DNA of 8,566 nucleotides from positions 1 to 8,566 of the forward strand of contig JAKECL010000051.1 of NCBI GenBank assembly GCA_030460725.1. Reading direction: 5' to 3'. The position numbers and the translations under genes were made by a program. Position 1 is the first letter of the stretch, and every line of letters starts with the position of its first letter. The DNA comes from Propionibacterium sp. (GTDB taxonomy: Bacteria; Actinomycetota; Actinomycetes; Actinomycetales; Actinomycetaceae). Below are positions 1 to 5,961 of the stretch, in pieces. The notes beneath the pieces are model-generated. The model saw only the letters and a list, made by a program, of their open reading frames with translations. It was not told where the DNA came from and did not search any database.

Positions 1-180
1 GCTCCGGACCCGCAGCGAATCCGTAGCCCCACCACGTGGCAGTGTCTCCGGGAGAAGGACGCCTCCGCAGAGACTCGGGAGTATGGAAGATCCTCCCTTC
101 CGTCATCGCAATGCTGGCCGCGCGTCCGATGGGCGACCACCCTGTGGATGGATTCGGACCAGCAGGGATAGCCTGCAGCG
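1..180. other. Gene-free left edge upstream of rarD
   Basis: I see no convincing gene here. Short open frames exist but are rich in Pro, Arg and Gly and resemble no family. The stretch holds the presumed rarD promoter and one isolated DnaA-box-like site (TGTGGATGG at 143-151, reading CCATCCACA on the minus strand). A short inverted repeat (GCAGG 162-166 / CCTGC 172-176) overlaps the rarD -10 region and could be a regulator site, though 5-bp arms are weak evidence. Confidence 0.5.
145..174 (+). promoter_or_regulatory. Candidate rarD promoter (leaderless arrangement)
   Basis: A TAnnnT -10 hexamer (TAGCCT, 169-174) lies exactly 6 nt before the ATG at 181, so transcription would begin at or next to the start codon. 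The -35 side is poor (TGGATG at 145-150, 18-bp spacer, about 3 of 6 matches to TTGACA). No good Shine-Dalgarno sequence sits at normal distance before the ATG, which fits a leaderless mRNA, common in actinobacteria. This is inference from spacing; the same spacing recurs before guaB1. Confidence 0.45.
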
Positions 181-1227
181 ATGGAACATGCCCCCGTCGA
201 TCCCCAGCAGGGACGGCTCGACACCCCCGACCGACAGTTGGCGCCGGGAACCCCGTCGGCCCCTGGGCCCCGACGAGACCCGGAGGCCATCGACCCCACC
301 TCACTGGGACTGGGCCTGTGCTGCTACCTGATCTGGGGCTTCTTCCCCCTCTACTTCCACGCCCTGACACCGGCAGGTCCGCTGGAGGTCATCGTCCACC
401 GCGCCGTGTGGGGCCTGATCTTCTGCCTGATCCTGTTGGCGATCCTCCACCGCCTCCCCGACCTGTGGAGGGCCGTGCGGGACCGTGAGGTCCTGTGGAG
501 GCTCTCCCTGGCGGGCGCGCTCATCGTGGTCAACTGGACCGTCTACGTCTTCGCTGTGCAGAGCGGACACACCGTGGATGCCGCTCTCGGGTACTTCATC
601 AACCCCCTGGTCACGGTCGCACTCGGCCTGGTGGTCCTGCGCGAGAGGATCTCCACCCCGCAGAAGGTGGCCGTGGGGCTGGGGGTCGTGGCCGTGGTCG
701 TCCTCGTCATCGGCCTGGGGCGCCTGCCCTGGGTCTCCCTCACCCTGGCGTTCTCCTTCGGTCTCTACGCCCTGGTGAAGAAGGACGTCGCACACCGCGT
801 GGGCCCGCTGGAGGGCATGGCGGTCGAGACCGCTGCGGTCACTCCCCTGCTGCTCGGCTACTTCATCTACCTGGCCGTCAACGGCCAGACCTCGTTCCAC
901 GACCTCGCGCGCGAGGGTGGCATCTCCTGGGGATGGCACCTGGCCCTGCTCATCGGAGCGGGTTTCCTCACGATGGTGCCCCTCATCATGTTCGCCAAGG
1001 CCGCCCAGGGCCTGCCCCTGGGGATCCTCGGACTCATCCAGTACGTCGCCCCGATCATGCAGTTGCTCATCGGACTGTTCGTCTTCCACGAGACGATGGA
1101 GCCCGCGCGCTGGGTGGGAACTGCCATCGTGTGGGTGGCGCTCGTGGTCCTCGGGGTGGACTGGGTGGGCCAGGTCCGTCGGGCGCGGCGCCTGACGAGG
1201 GCGGCGCGGCGTGCCGACCTGGGCTGA
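181..1227 (+). CDS. rarD: RarD-like EamA/DMT-family permease
   Basis: A 348-residue polytopic membrane protein of the drug/metabolite transporter superfamily, RarD subgroup. The first transmembrane segment carries the RarD-type signature near residues 45-60 (CCYLIWGFFPLYFH), followed by EVIVHRAVWG near 69-78. About ten hydrophobic segments follow, including the late segment GLPLGILGLIQYVAPIMQLL, and the tail is short and basic (QVRRARRLTRAARR). The family is about 300 residues; the extra roughly 40 at the N-terminus are Pro/Asp/Arg-rich and probably disordered. The ATG at 181 fits the leaderless promoter, but a TTG at 238 is possible and would remove half of that extension. The substrate is not known: E. 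coli RarD was linked to chloramphenicol sensitivity by homology rather than by a defined transport reaction. The gene is monocistronic and converges on dnaB. Confidence 0.88.
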   Translation: MEHAPVDPQQGRLDTPDRQLAPGTPSAPGPRRDPEAIDPTSLGLGLCCYLIWGFFPLYFHALTPAGPLEVIVHRAVWGLIFCLILLAILHRLPDLWRAVRDREVLWRLSLAGALIVVNWTVYVFAVQSGHTVDAALGYFINPLVTVALGLVVLRERISTPQKVAVGLGVVAVVVLVIGLGRLPWVSLTLAFSFGLYALVKKDVAHRVGPLEGMAVETAAVTPLLLGYFIYLAVNGQTSFHDLAREGGISWGWHLALLIGAGFLTMVPLIMFAKAAQGLPLGILGLIQYVAPIMQLLIGLFVFHETMEPARWVGTAIVWVALVVLGVDWVGQVRRARRLTRAARRADLG

Positions 1228-1266
1228 TCGCTCCACTGCCTGCCTGGCACGACGACGGCAGCGACG

Positions 1267-1292
1267 CCCCGCATCGTCCTCGCCGAGCGGGG
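1267..1292. terminator. Possible bidirectional terminator between rarD and dnaB
   Basis: A 6-bp perfect stem (CCCCGC 1267-1272 / GCGGGG 1287-1292) with a 14-nt loop lies between the convergent 3' ends of rarD and dnaB. There is no U-tract on either side, as is usual in high-GC genomes. A second weaker stem (CTGCC 1236-1240 / GGCAG 1257-1261) lies closer to rarD. The position is right for a shared terminator, but the structure is modest. Confidence 0.35.
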
Positions 1293-1296
1293 ACAG

Positions 1297-2661
1297 TCAC
1301 GACGCCTGGGCCACGCCCCCCGGCTCGTCGCGGTTCGTGTAGTTCGCGAAGCGGGCCATGTGTCCCTGGAAGAGGGTCTTGATGGTGGCGGTCTCACCAT
1401 TGCGGTGCTTGGCCACGATGATGTCGGCCTCGCCGGGTCGTTCCTCGGAGTTGTAGTACTCGGGGCGGTGCAGCAGCATGATCACGTCGGCATCCTGCTC
1501 CAACGACCCGGACTCGCGCAGGTCGGCCATCATCGGCTTCTTGTCGGTGCGGGACTCGGGCCCACGGTTCAGCTGGGCGACGGCCACCACCGGCACCTCG
1601 ATCTCCTTGGCCAGCAGCTTGAGCTGACGGGAGAACTCCGAGACCTCCTGCTGACGGGATTCCACCTGGCGCCCCGAGGTCATGAGCTGCAGGTAGTCGA
1701 CCACGACCAGGCCCAGGTCGTGCTGCTGCTTGAGGCGGCGGCACTTGGCGCGGATCTCGGTCATTGCCATGTTCGGGGAGTCATCGATGAACAGCGGCGC
1801 CTCCGAGACACGCGAGGTCGTCTCCGAGACCTTGCGCCAGTCCTGGCTGGTCATGTCCCCGGCACGCATCTTGGACAGGAACACCCCCGACTCCGCCGAC
1901 AGCAACCTCATGGCGATCTCGGAACGCGACATCTCCAGGGAGAAGATCACGGCGGCCGTGGAGTTGTGGATGGCCGCGGAGCGACAGAAGTCCAGGGCCA
2001 GCGTCGACTTCCCCATGGCGGGACGTGCGGCGACGATGATCATCTGACCGGGGTGGAGGCCCTGGGTGAGCCGGTCCAGGTCGGCGAAGCCGGTGGGCAC
2101 CCCGTGGAGCTTGTCCTTGTTGCGCTCGATCTCTTCCAGCTCATCGAGGATGCTCTCCGAGATCTCGCTCATGGGCACGTAGTCCACCGAGGCTCGCCGC
2201 TCAGCCACCGCGTAGATCTCCTGGGACGCCTGGTCGACGATCTGGTCGACGTCACCCCCGGCATCGGCATACCCCAGCTGGACGATGCGTGTGCCCGCCG
2301 ACACCAGTCGACGCAGCAGGGAGCGCTCGCGCACGATGCGTGCGTAGTACCCGGCATTGGCCGCGGTGGGGACGGAGGCGATGAGGGAGTGCAGGTAGGC
2401 CGCGCCTCCCACGCGCTGGAGTTCACCCTGACGCTGCAGCTCACCGGCCACGGTCACCGCGTCGGCGGGTTCCCCGCGGCCCGAGAGGTCGACGATGACG
2501 TCGTGGATGGTCTCGTGAGCGGGGCGGTAGTAGTCCGCGCCGCGGATCTCCTCGGTGACGTCGTTGATGGCCTCCTTCGACAGCATCATCGACCCCAGGA
2601 CGGACATCTCTGCCTCGACGTCCTGGGGTGGGGTGCGGTCGTAGTCCGCGTCCGGAGCCAT
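1297..2661 (-). CDS. dnaB: Replicative DNA helicase DnaB
   Basis: A 454-residue hexameric replicative helicase that unwinds DNA ahead of the polymerase and recruits primase. The N-terminal DnaB domain (about 10-115) opens with the typical PPQDVEAEMSVLGSMML. After a linker helix, the RecA-like ATPase domain (about 185-440) shows Walker A AARPAMGKST (211-220, K218), the catalytic SLE (E243), Walker B LVVVDYLQLM (318-327, D322), the H3/H4 region (VAQLNRGPE, SGSLEQDADVIMLLHR) and the KHRNG arginine-finger motif (418-422). Length is normal and there is no intein, unlike several mycobacterial DnaB proteins with inserts near Walker A. The ATG at 2661 is chosen because AGGAGG (complement 2672-2677) lies about 10 nt upstream; the open frame continues upstream, but that part is Arg/Pro-rich and unlike DnaB. 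The gene is normally found downstream of rplI in the rpsF operon; here it is separate, inverted and preceded by DnaA boxes. Confidence 0.97.
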   Translation of the reverse strand: MAPDADYDRTPPQDVEAEMSVLGSMMLSKEAINDVTEEIRGADYYRPAHETIHDVIVDLSGRGEPADAVTVAGELQRQGELQRVGGAAYLHSLIASVPTAANAGYYARIVRERSLLRRLVSAGTRIVQLGYADAGGDVDQIVDQASQEIYAVAERRASVDYVPMSEISESILDELEEIERNKDKLHGVPTGFADLDRLTQGLHPGQMIIVAARPAMGKSTLALDFCRSAAIHNSTAAVIFSLEMSRSEIAMRLLSAESGVFLSKMRAGDMTSQDWRKVSETTSRVSEAPLFIDDSPNMAMTEIRAKCRRLKQQHDLGLVVVDYLQLMTSGRQVESRQQEVSEFSRQLKLLAKEIEVPVVAVAQLNRGPESRTDKKPMMADLRESGSLEQDADVIMLLHRPEYYNSEERPGEADIIVAKHRNGETATIKTLFQGHMARFANYTNRDEPGGVAQAS

Positions 2662-2670
2662 CGTCTCGTG

Positions 2671-2677
2671 TCCTCCT
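2671..2677 (-). promoter_or_regulatory. Ribosome binding site deciding the dnaB start
   Basis: On the minus strand the sequence reads AGGAGGA, then 9 nt, then ATG (2661). This strong Shine-Dalgarno sequence argues against longer in-frame starts further upstream. Confidence 0.8.
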
Positions 2678-2810
2678 GGGTTGCGTGGTCGTGTCGCGCG
2701 GGGACCGCATGCCTCCCGGTGGGACCCGGGGCACGCCCGCCGACGAGGGCGACCGCCGGTCACCTCCGCACGACGTCGGAGGGGGAGTCGTGACCTCCTC
2801 GCGCACACGT

Positions 2811-2824
2811 GAGCGTAGACGCTC
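2811..2824. promoter_or_regulatory. Inverted repeat over a possible dnaB -10 element
   Basis: A perfect 6-bp inverted repeat with a 2-nt centre, GAGCGT-AG-ACGCTC. On the minus strand TACGCT (2817 down to 2812) fits TAnnnT and could be a -10 element for dnaB, with a leader of roughly 145 nt. No matching -35 is visible about 17 bp away (the sequence there is a C/G run), so the promoter call is weak. The palindrome itself is certain and would place a bound protein on that promoter. Confidence 0.3.
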
Positions 2825-2849
2825 CCGGACTCTCCCCCCGCACCCTCGA

Positions 2850-2882
2850 TGTGGACTGGATGTGGACAAAGTGTGGATGGAG
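2850..2882. repeat. Triple 11-bp tandem repeat of DnaA boxes
   Basis: Three direct copies start at 2850, 2861 and 2872 (TGTGGACTGGA, TGTGGACAAAG, TGTGGATGGAG). Each contains a DnaA-box core in the same orientation. The 11-bp period is about one helical turn, so bound DnaA molecules would line up on one face of the DNA. Only the first seven bases (TGTGGAY) are conserved, as expected if the binding core is what is selected. Confidence 0.75.
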
Positions 2883-2990
2883 CGGCGCGTCGTGCACAAT
2901 GCCTGTGGACAGGGAAGAGAACGTCCACAGCTCGGGAACGGGGCGGGTCCGGATGGATCCGCAGGAATCCGCCGCAGCGGCGTGGGCAGT

Positions 2991-3021
2991 TGTCCACAGA
3001 ACTGTCAACAGTCTGTGGACA
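2991..3021. repeat. Inverted pair of DnaA boxes
   Basis: Perfect 10-bp arms (TGTCCACAGA 2991-3000 / TCTGTGGACA 3012-3021) flank an 11-nt spacer. The spacer itself contains CTGT-CA-ACAG, so most of the 31 bp is self-complementary with one bulged base. The arms contain two opposing DnaA boxes. As DNA this is a pair of facing sites; as single strand it could extrude as a hairpin. Confidence 0.7.
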
Positions 3022-3068
3022 GAGAGTCTGGGGTGGATCAGTGGACGACACGCGGGACACGTCGGACA

Positions 3069-3091
3069 ACCCTCAGGTGTCGCCTGAGGGT
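3069..3091. repeat. 23-bp perfect inverted repeat
   Basis: ACCCTCAGG (3069-3077) and CCTGAGGGT (3083-3091) are perfect 9-bp arms around the 5-nt centre TGTCG. There is no T-tract, so it does not look like an intrinsic terminator. It is either an operator for a dimeric regulator of the MATE gene or a hairpin in that gene's leader. It does not match the LexA or ParB site consensus I know. Confidence 0.6.
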
Positions 3092-3202
3092 CGCGAGGGT
3101 GAACACGAGGATTCACCCCCACACACCCGGGGGGTCCCGAGCCGGGGGTTCCCACCCCCCACTTCCTCCCGTCCCACGGGGGCGAGGGGGACATCGTCCC
3201 TT

Positions 3203-3222
3203 GACCCGGGTGCACCTGGGTC
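3203..3222. repeat. 20-bp near-perfect palindrome upstream of the MATE gene
   Basis: GACCCGGGTG / CACCTGGGTC has no spacer and one mismatched pair. It ends 37 bp before the preferred MATE start and overlaps a TTGACC (3201-3206) that resembles a -35 element, though no -10 hexamer follows at 16-19 bp. Position and symmetry suggest an operator; the regulator is unknown. Confidence 0.45.
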
Positions 3223-3259
3223 CGCGCGCAGCCGCAGCGACGATCCTGCACCGGCACCT

Positions 3260-4615
3260 GTGCGAGGCGGCTCACTGACCGCCCAGATCCTCGGACTCGC
3301 CGTTCCCGCCCTCGGTGCCCTGGTCGCCGAGCCCCTCTTCGTCCTCATCGACTCCGCGATGGTCGGTCACCTGGGCACACCCCAGTTGGCCGGGTTGGCC
3401 CTGGCCTCCACGGTCCTCCAGACCGTCGTCGGCGTCTTCGTGTTCCTCGCCTATTCCACGACCGCACTGGCCGCGCGTGCACTGGGAGCAGGCCACGCCG
3501 ACCAGGCGGTGCGCTCGGGCATCGAGGCGATGTGGCTGGCTGCAGGGCTCGGCATCGTGGCAGCCGTCGCACTCATCGTCTCCGGTCCCGCCCTCGTGAG
3601 TGCACTGGGAGCGGACCCCGAGGTCGCCCCCCACGCCATCGCCTACCTCCGCGCCTCCGCACCCGGACTGGTCGGCATGTTCATCGTCCTCGCCGCCACC
3701 GGCACCCTGCGCGGACTGCTGGACACCCGCACCCCCCTGGTCGTGGCCACAGGTGGGGCAGCCTTCAACGTCGTGGCCAATGCGGTGCTGATCTACGCAG
3801 CGGGTCTCGGCGTCGCAGGGTCGGGTGCCGGAACAGCTGTCGCACAGACCCTGATGGCTGTGGCGCTGGTCTGGGTGGTGGTGCGTGGCGCGCGCCGGCT
3901 CGGCGTCCCGCTGCGCCCCTCGGCAGGCGGGGTGTGGGGCGCTGCGCTGGACGGCGCGCCGCTCCTGGTGCGCACCCTCGCACTGCGCGTGGCGCTGCTG
4001 GCCACCCTCACGGTCGCCACGGCCGCGGGCACCCAGGCGCTGGCCGCCCACCAGGTCGTCAACTCCGTGTGGAGCCTCACCGGCTTCATCCTGGACGCCC
4101 TGGCCATCGCCGCCCAGGCGCTGGTCGGCTACGCCCTGGGGGCCGGGGACCTCACACGCCTGCGCGACCTGCTGCGTCGGCTGGCCTGGTGGGGCCAGGG
4201 GGCAGGGCTCGTCCTGGGAGCGGTCATCGCAGCGGCCGCCCACTGGCTCCCCCTGCTCTTCGGGAGCGATCCCGCCATGCACCAGGTGGCGACCGCAGCC
4301 CTGGTCACCGCCGCGATCTCGATGCCGCTGGCAGGGCTGGTGTTCCTGTTGGACGGCGTACTCATCGGGGCCGGACAGGGACGCTTCCTGGCGGTGGCGG
4401 GCCTGGTGATGCTCGCGGTGTACCTGCCGGGCCTGGGGGTCCTGCTGCACTGGGTCCACTCGTCCTCCCCCCTGGACGTCGAGGGCCAGACCCAGGCAAT
4501 GGTGTGGCTCTGGGCCTGCTTCGGAGGCCTCTTCCTGGCCAGCCGCGGGGCATGCAATGCCTGGCGCACCTGGTGGTCGCCACGCCACCGGCTGGTCGCG
4601 GGCGACATTGGCTGA
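3260..4615 (+). CDS. MATE-family efflux transporter, DinF-like
   Basis: A 451-residue multidrug and toxin extrusion antiporter of the inner membrane, DinF branch, which in characterised members exports drugs or toxic metabolites using a proton or sodium gradient. The first helix has the family start AVPALGALVAEPLFVLIDSA, with an Asp (about D31) where DinF-type proteins carry a cation-coupling Asp, followed by MVGHLG. The two-fold repeat is visible: the second half restarts near AAHQVVNSVWSLTGFILDAL. About twelve hydrophobic segments are seen, and length is normal for MATE. The start is uncertain. GTG at 3260 puts the first helix close to the N-terminus, as in relatives, but has no Shine-Dalgarno sequence. 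GTG at 3077 or 3041, or ATG at 2849, would add a hydrophilic tail of poorer coding character, and ATG 2849 would overlap the DnaA boxes. The gene is divergent from dnaB and convergent with the hydrolase; no clear terminator lies in the 44-nt gap. Confidence 0.9.
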   Translation: MRGGSLTAQILGLAVPALGALVAEPLFVLIDSAMVGHLGTPQLAGLALASTVLQTVVGVFVFLAYSTTALAARALGAGHADQAVRSGIEAMWLAAGLGIVAAVALIVSGPALVSALGADPEVAPHAIAYLRASAPGLVGMFIVLAATGTLRGLLDTRTPLVVATGGAAFNVVANAVLIYAAGLGVAGSGAGTAVAQTLMAVALVWVVVRGARRLGVPLRPSAGGVWGAALDGAPLLVRTLALRVALLATLTVATAAGTQALAAHQVVNSVWSLTGFILDALAIAAQALVGYALGAGDLTRLRDLLRRLAWWGQGAGLVLGAVIAAAAHWLPLLFGSDPAMHQVATAALVTAAISMPLAGLVFLLDGVLIGAGQGRFLAVAGLVMLAVYLPGLGVLLHWVHSSSPLDVEGQTQAMVWLWACFGGLFLASRGACNAWRTWWSPRHRLVAGDIG

Positions 4616-4659
4616 GCCCGCACTGCGTAGCACCGCCGCCGTGTTCCACATCGGGTGGA

Positions 4660-5817
4660 TCACTGGCGCGGCGCCCACGCCCACGGCTCCAGCCACTCCC
4701 GGATGACGCCGAACGCGAGCGGCATGTCTCCGGCCTGGCAGTGTTGGGCGGCACCGGGATTCTCGGCGCGCGTGAACGGATACGTCGAGACCGAGGCCGC
4801 ATTGACGAGCCCCCGTTCCACGTCCTGCAGCCGACGGAAGGGGACGTACTGGTCGTCCTCGCCCGCCAGGAGCAGACAGTCCTGGCGGATGAGCGGGAAC
4901 AGGCCCTCCATGGAGAAGCGCGACAGCATGCGCAGCACCTCGTGCGGGGTGTCCAGCCCAGTGAGGTCGCTCGCCTGGCGCAGCTTCCACGACAGATCCA
5001 GGTTGCCGTGGGCCGCCCGGCTCACGACAGCGTCGACGAGGGCGTCGGGGCAGTGTCGCAGCGATGCCCCGACTGCCGCTCCCACGGGTGAGGGCAGAGG
5101 CGCGGTCAGCGCGTCGAGCAGGCGATACATGACGTCCATGGCCACGACTCGTTCGATCCGCGGTTCGAAGGCGGCAGCACGCATGACGAGGTACCCGCCA
5201 AATGACATCCCCAGGGCGGCGCAGGAGTCGATCCCCAGGTGGTCGAGCACCGCGCCCACCGGTCGCTCCCAGGCGTTCATCAGCTTCACGCCCCTCAGCA
5301 GCGCTGTTCCCTGACCCGGTCCGTCGAAGGCGACGATGTCGAAGGGGACCGGCCCCATCGTCGACACGAAGCCGACGACTTCCTCGAGGTAGCTGTCGAA
5401 GCCCCCGAACACGACCAGCGTCCGGGGATGCTCGGGAGCGTCCCCAGAACTCGCGCCCATATGCGCTGCGGGCAGCGAGTGCCCCGCGAAGGGCACCTCC
5501 AGCCATTCGATCGGCGAGCTGGTCCATCCCTCCCGGAAGCAACGCCGGAACCCGTCGATGAGTTCCCGCTTGTGTGGGTCGCTCAGCGGCAGGTGGAACG
5601 CGGCAAGGCCGTAGCAGGAAGAGGCGAGCGATGCTTCTCCCTCGGCCTCGTGCGCGCGGGCGAGAGCCTCGAACTCACGCGTCACCGCATCGCCGTCCAC
5701 CAGATGCGGGGCGACGGCCACCACCTCGCTCGCCACGCGTGTGTCCCCCAGGTGGGGACCCATGAAACGATTGAGTTGAAGGTCAATCTGCCTGTTCCCC
5801 GTGAATGCTCTGAACAT
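4660..5817 (-). CDS. Alpha/beta hydrolase, FrsA-like
   Basis: A 385-residue serine hydrolase with an N-terminal helical part (about 1-100) and an alpha/beta-hydrolase core. Visible motifs in order are LVVFGGFDSYLEE (134-146, strand before the oxyanion region), DIVAFDGPGQG (160-170), the nucleophile elbow GMSFGG (203-208, S205), an acid in LLLAGEDDQYVP (315-326, D321 or D322), and the catalytic His in NPGAAQHCQ (353-361, H359). The DGPGQG and AxHCQ patterns point to the FrsA/DUF1100-type and related C-C or ester hydrolases; the substrate cannot be told. No signal peptide is seen, so it is probably cytoplasmic. The start at 5817 has AGGAGG (complement 5823-5828) at 5-nt spacing. The neighbouring divergent TetR-type gene suggests inducible control by a small molecule that the enzyme may process. 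It is convergent with the MATE gene. Confidence 0.85.
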   Translation of the reverse strand: MFRAFTGNRQIDLQLNRFMGPHLGDTRVASEVVAVAPHLVDGDAVTREFEALARAHEAEGEASLASSCYGLAAFHLPLSDPHKRELIDGFRRCFREGWTSSPIEWLEVPFAGHSLPAAHMGASSGDAPEHPRTLVVFGGFDSYLEEVVGFVSTMGPVPFDIVAFDGPGQGTALLRGVKLMNAWERPVGAVLDHLGIDSCAALGMSFGGYLVMRAAAFEPRIERVVAMDVMYRLLDALTAPLPSPVGAAVGASLRHCPDALVDAVVSRAAHGNLDLSWKLRQASDLTGLDTPHEVLRMLSRFSMEGLFPLIRQDCLLLAGEDDQYVPFRRLQDVERGLVNAASVSTYPFTRAENPGAAQHCQAGDMPLAFGVIREWLEPWAWAPRQ

Positions 5818-5849
5818 GTCGTCCTCCTGCTCTCGTGGTCTCCCCACCG

Positions 5850-5878
5850 AAGGTAGGCGGGGCGGATCCACGGGTCCA
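5850..5878 (-). promoter_or_regulatory. Candidate promoter of the alpha/beta hydrolase
   Basis: On the minus strand a -35-like TGGACC (5878 to 5873, 4 of 6 to TTGACA) lies 17 bp from a -10 TACCTT (5855 to 5850, fits TAnnnT). The predicted start near 5843 gives a leader of about 26 nt containing the hydrolase Shine-Dalgarno sequence. A short direct repeat (TCCACG at 5867-5872 and 5875-5880) overlaps the -35 and may be part of a regulator site. No equivalent promoter is obvious for the divergent TetR gene: no TA step occurs between 5881 and 5961. Confidence 0.45.
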
Positions 5879-5961
5879 CGAACAGACCAGAGGCAGATGC
5901 AGCCTGTCGGACACAATGACCTCAGAGTGTTCGCAAACCTGCACACGGGAGGAGATTGCCG

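Larger units (their letters stand above)
2850..3022. promoter_or_regulatory. DnaA-box cluster
   Basis: Five 9-mers match the high-GC actinobacterial DnaA-box form YYRTCCACA exactly. They are 2861-2869 (minus, TTGTCCACA), 2872-2880 (minus, CCATCCACA), 2904-2912 (minus, CTGTCCACA), 2990-2998 (plus, TTGTCCACA) and 3014-3022 (minus, CTGTCCACA). Three more are one base off: 2850-2858 (minus, CAGTCCACA), 2921-2929 (plus, ACGTCCACA) and 3002-3010 (plus, CTGTCAACA). With equal base frequencies about 0.01 exact matches would be expected in this length on both strands. DnaA is the initiator that binds such clusters at origins, at titration sites and in promoters. No dnaA or dnaN lies in the window, and no clear AT-rich unwinding element is present, although 2990-3030 is locally about 49% G+C by hand count. 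Whether it acts as an origin, a reservoir or a dnaB regulatory site is inference. Confidence 0.8.
2662..3259. other. 598-bp gene-free region between divergent dnaB and MATE genes
   Basis: No protein-coding signal is convincing here. Frames are open because TA-containing stop codons are rare in this composition, but the translations are Pro/Arg/Ser-rich without family motifs. Starting at dnaB, the region holds the dnaB leader, a 14-bp inverted repeat, a cluster of about eight DnaA boxes (2850-3022), a 23-bp perfect inverted repeat (3069-3091), C/G-run-rich DNA (about 3115-3185) and a 20-bp near-palindrome (3203-3222). From 2818 through 3451 the TA dinucleotide does not occur. Confidence 0.75.

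Noticed and set aside
1360..2793. Long plus-strand open frame (477 codons) opposite dnaB
   Set aside because: It is antisense to a well-supported dnaB gene; its His/Gly/Val/Leu-rich translation is what high-GC antisense frames give and it shows no family motif.
2850..3022. CRISPR array or integration-site repeats
   Set aside because: The repeats are 9-11 bp DnaA-box cores at irregular spacing and in both orientations, not long repeats with uniform spacers, and no cas or integrase gene is present.
2662..3069. N-terminal extension of DnaB to the upstream end of the open frame
   Set aside because: The extension is Arg/Pro-rich, unlike DnaB, would cross the DnaA boxes, and the ATG at 2661 has an excellent ribosome site.
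3115..3185. C- and G-run-rich segment as a strong terminator
   Set aside because: Several overlapping short pairings are possible, but none is a clear stem, and no gene ends upstream on the plus strand.
2849..3259. MATE protein beginning at ATG 2849
   Set aside because: This would make the DnaA boxes and inverted repeats coding, has no ribosome site, and gives about 137 extra low-complexity residues.
4616..4659. Terminator between the convergent MATE and hydrolase genes
   Set aside because: No stem of useful length is visible in the 44-nt gap.
3272..5542. Long minus-strand open frame (756 codons) across the MATE and hydrolase genes
   Set aside because: It crosses two genes with clear motifs and reads as Arg/Gly/His/Gln-rich low-complexity sequence; a shadow of GC-rich codon bias.
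5926..5946. GTGT...ACAC as a TetR operator
   Set aside because: Only four or five outer bases are symmetric and the interior does not pair; too weak to call without conservation.
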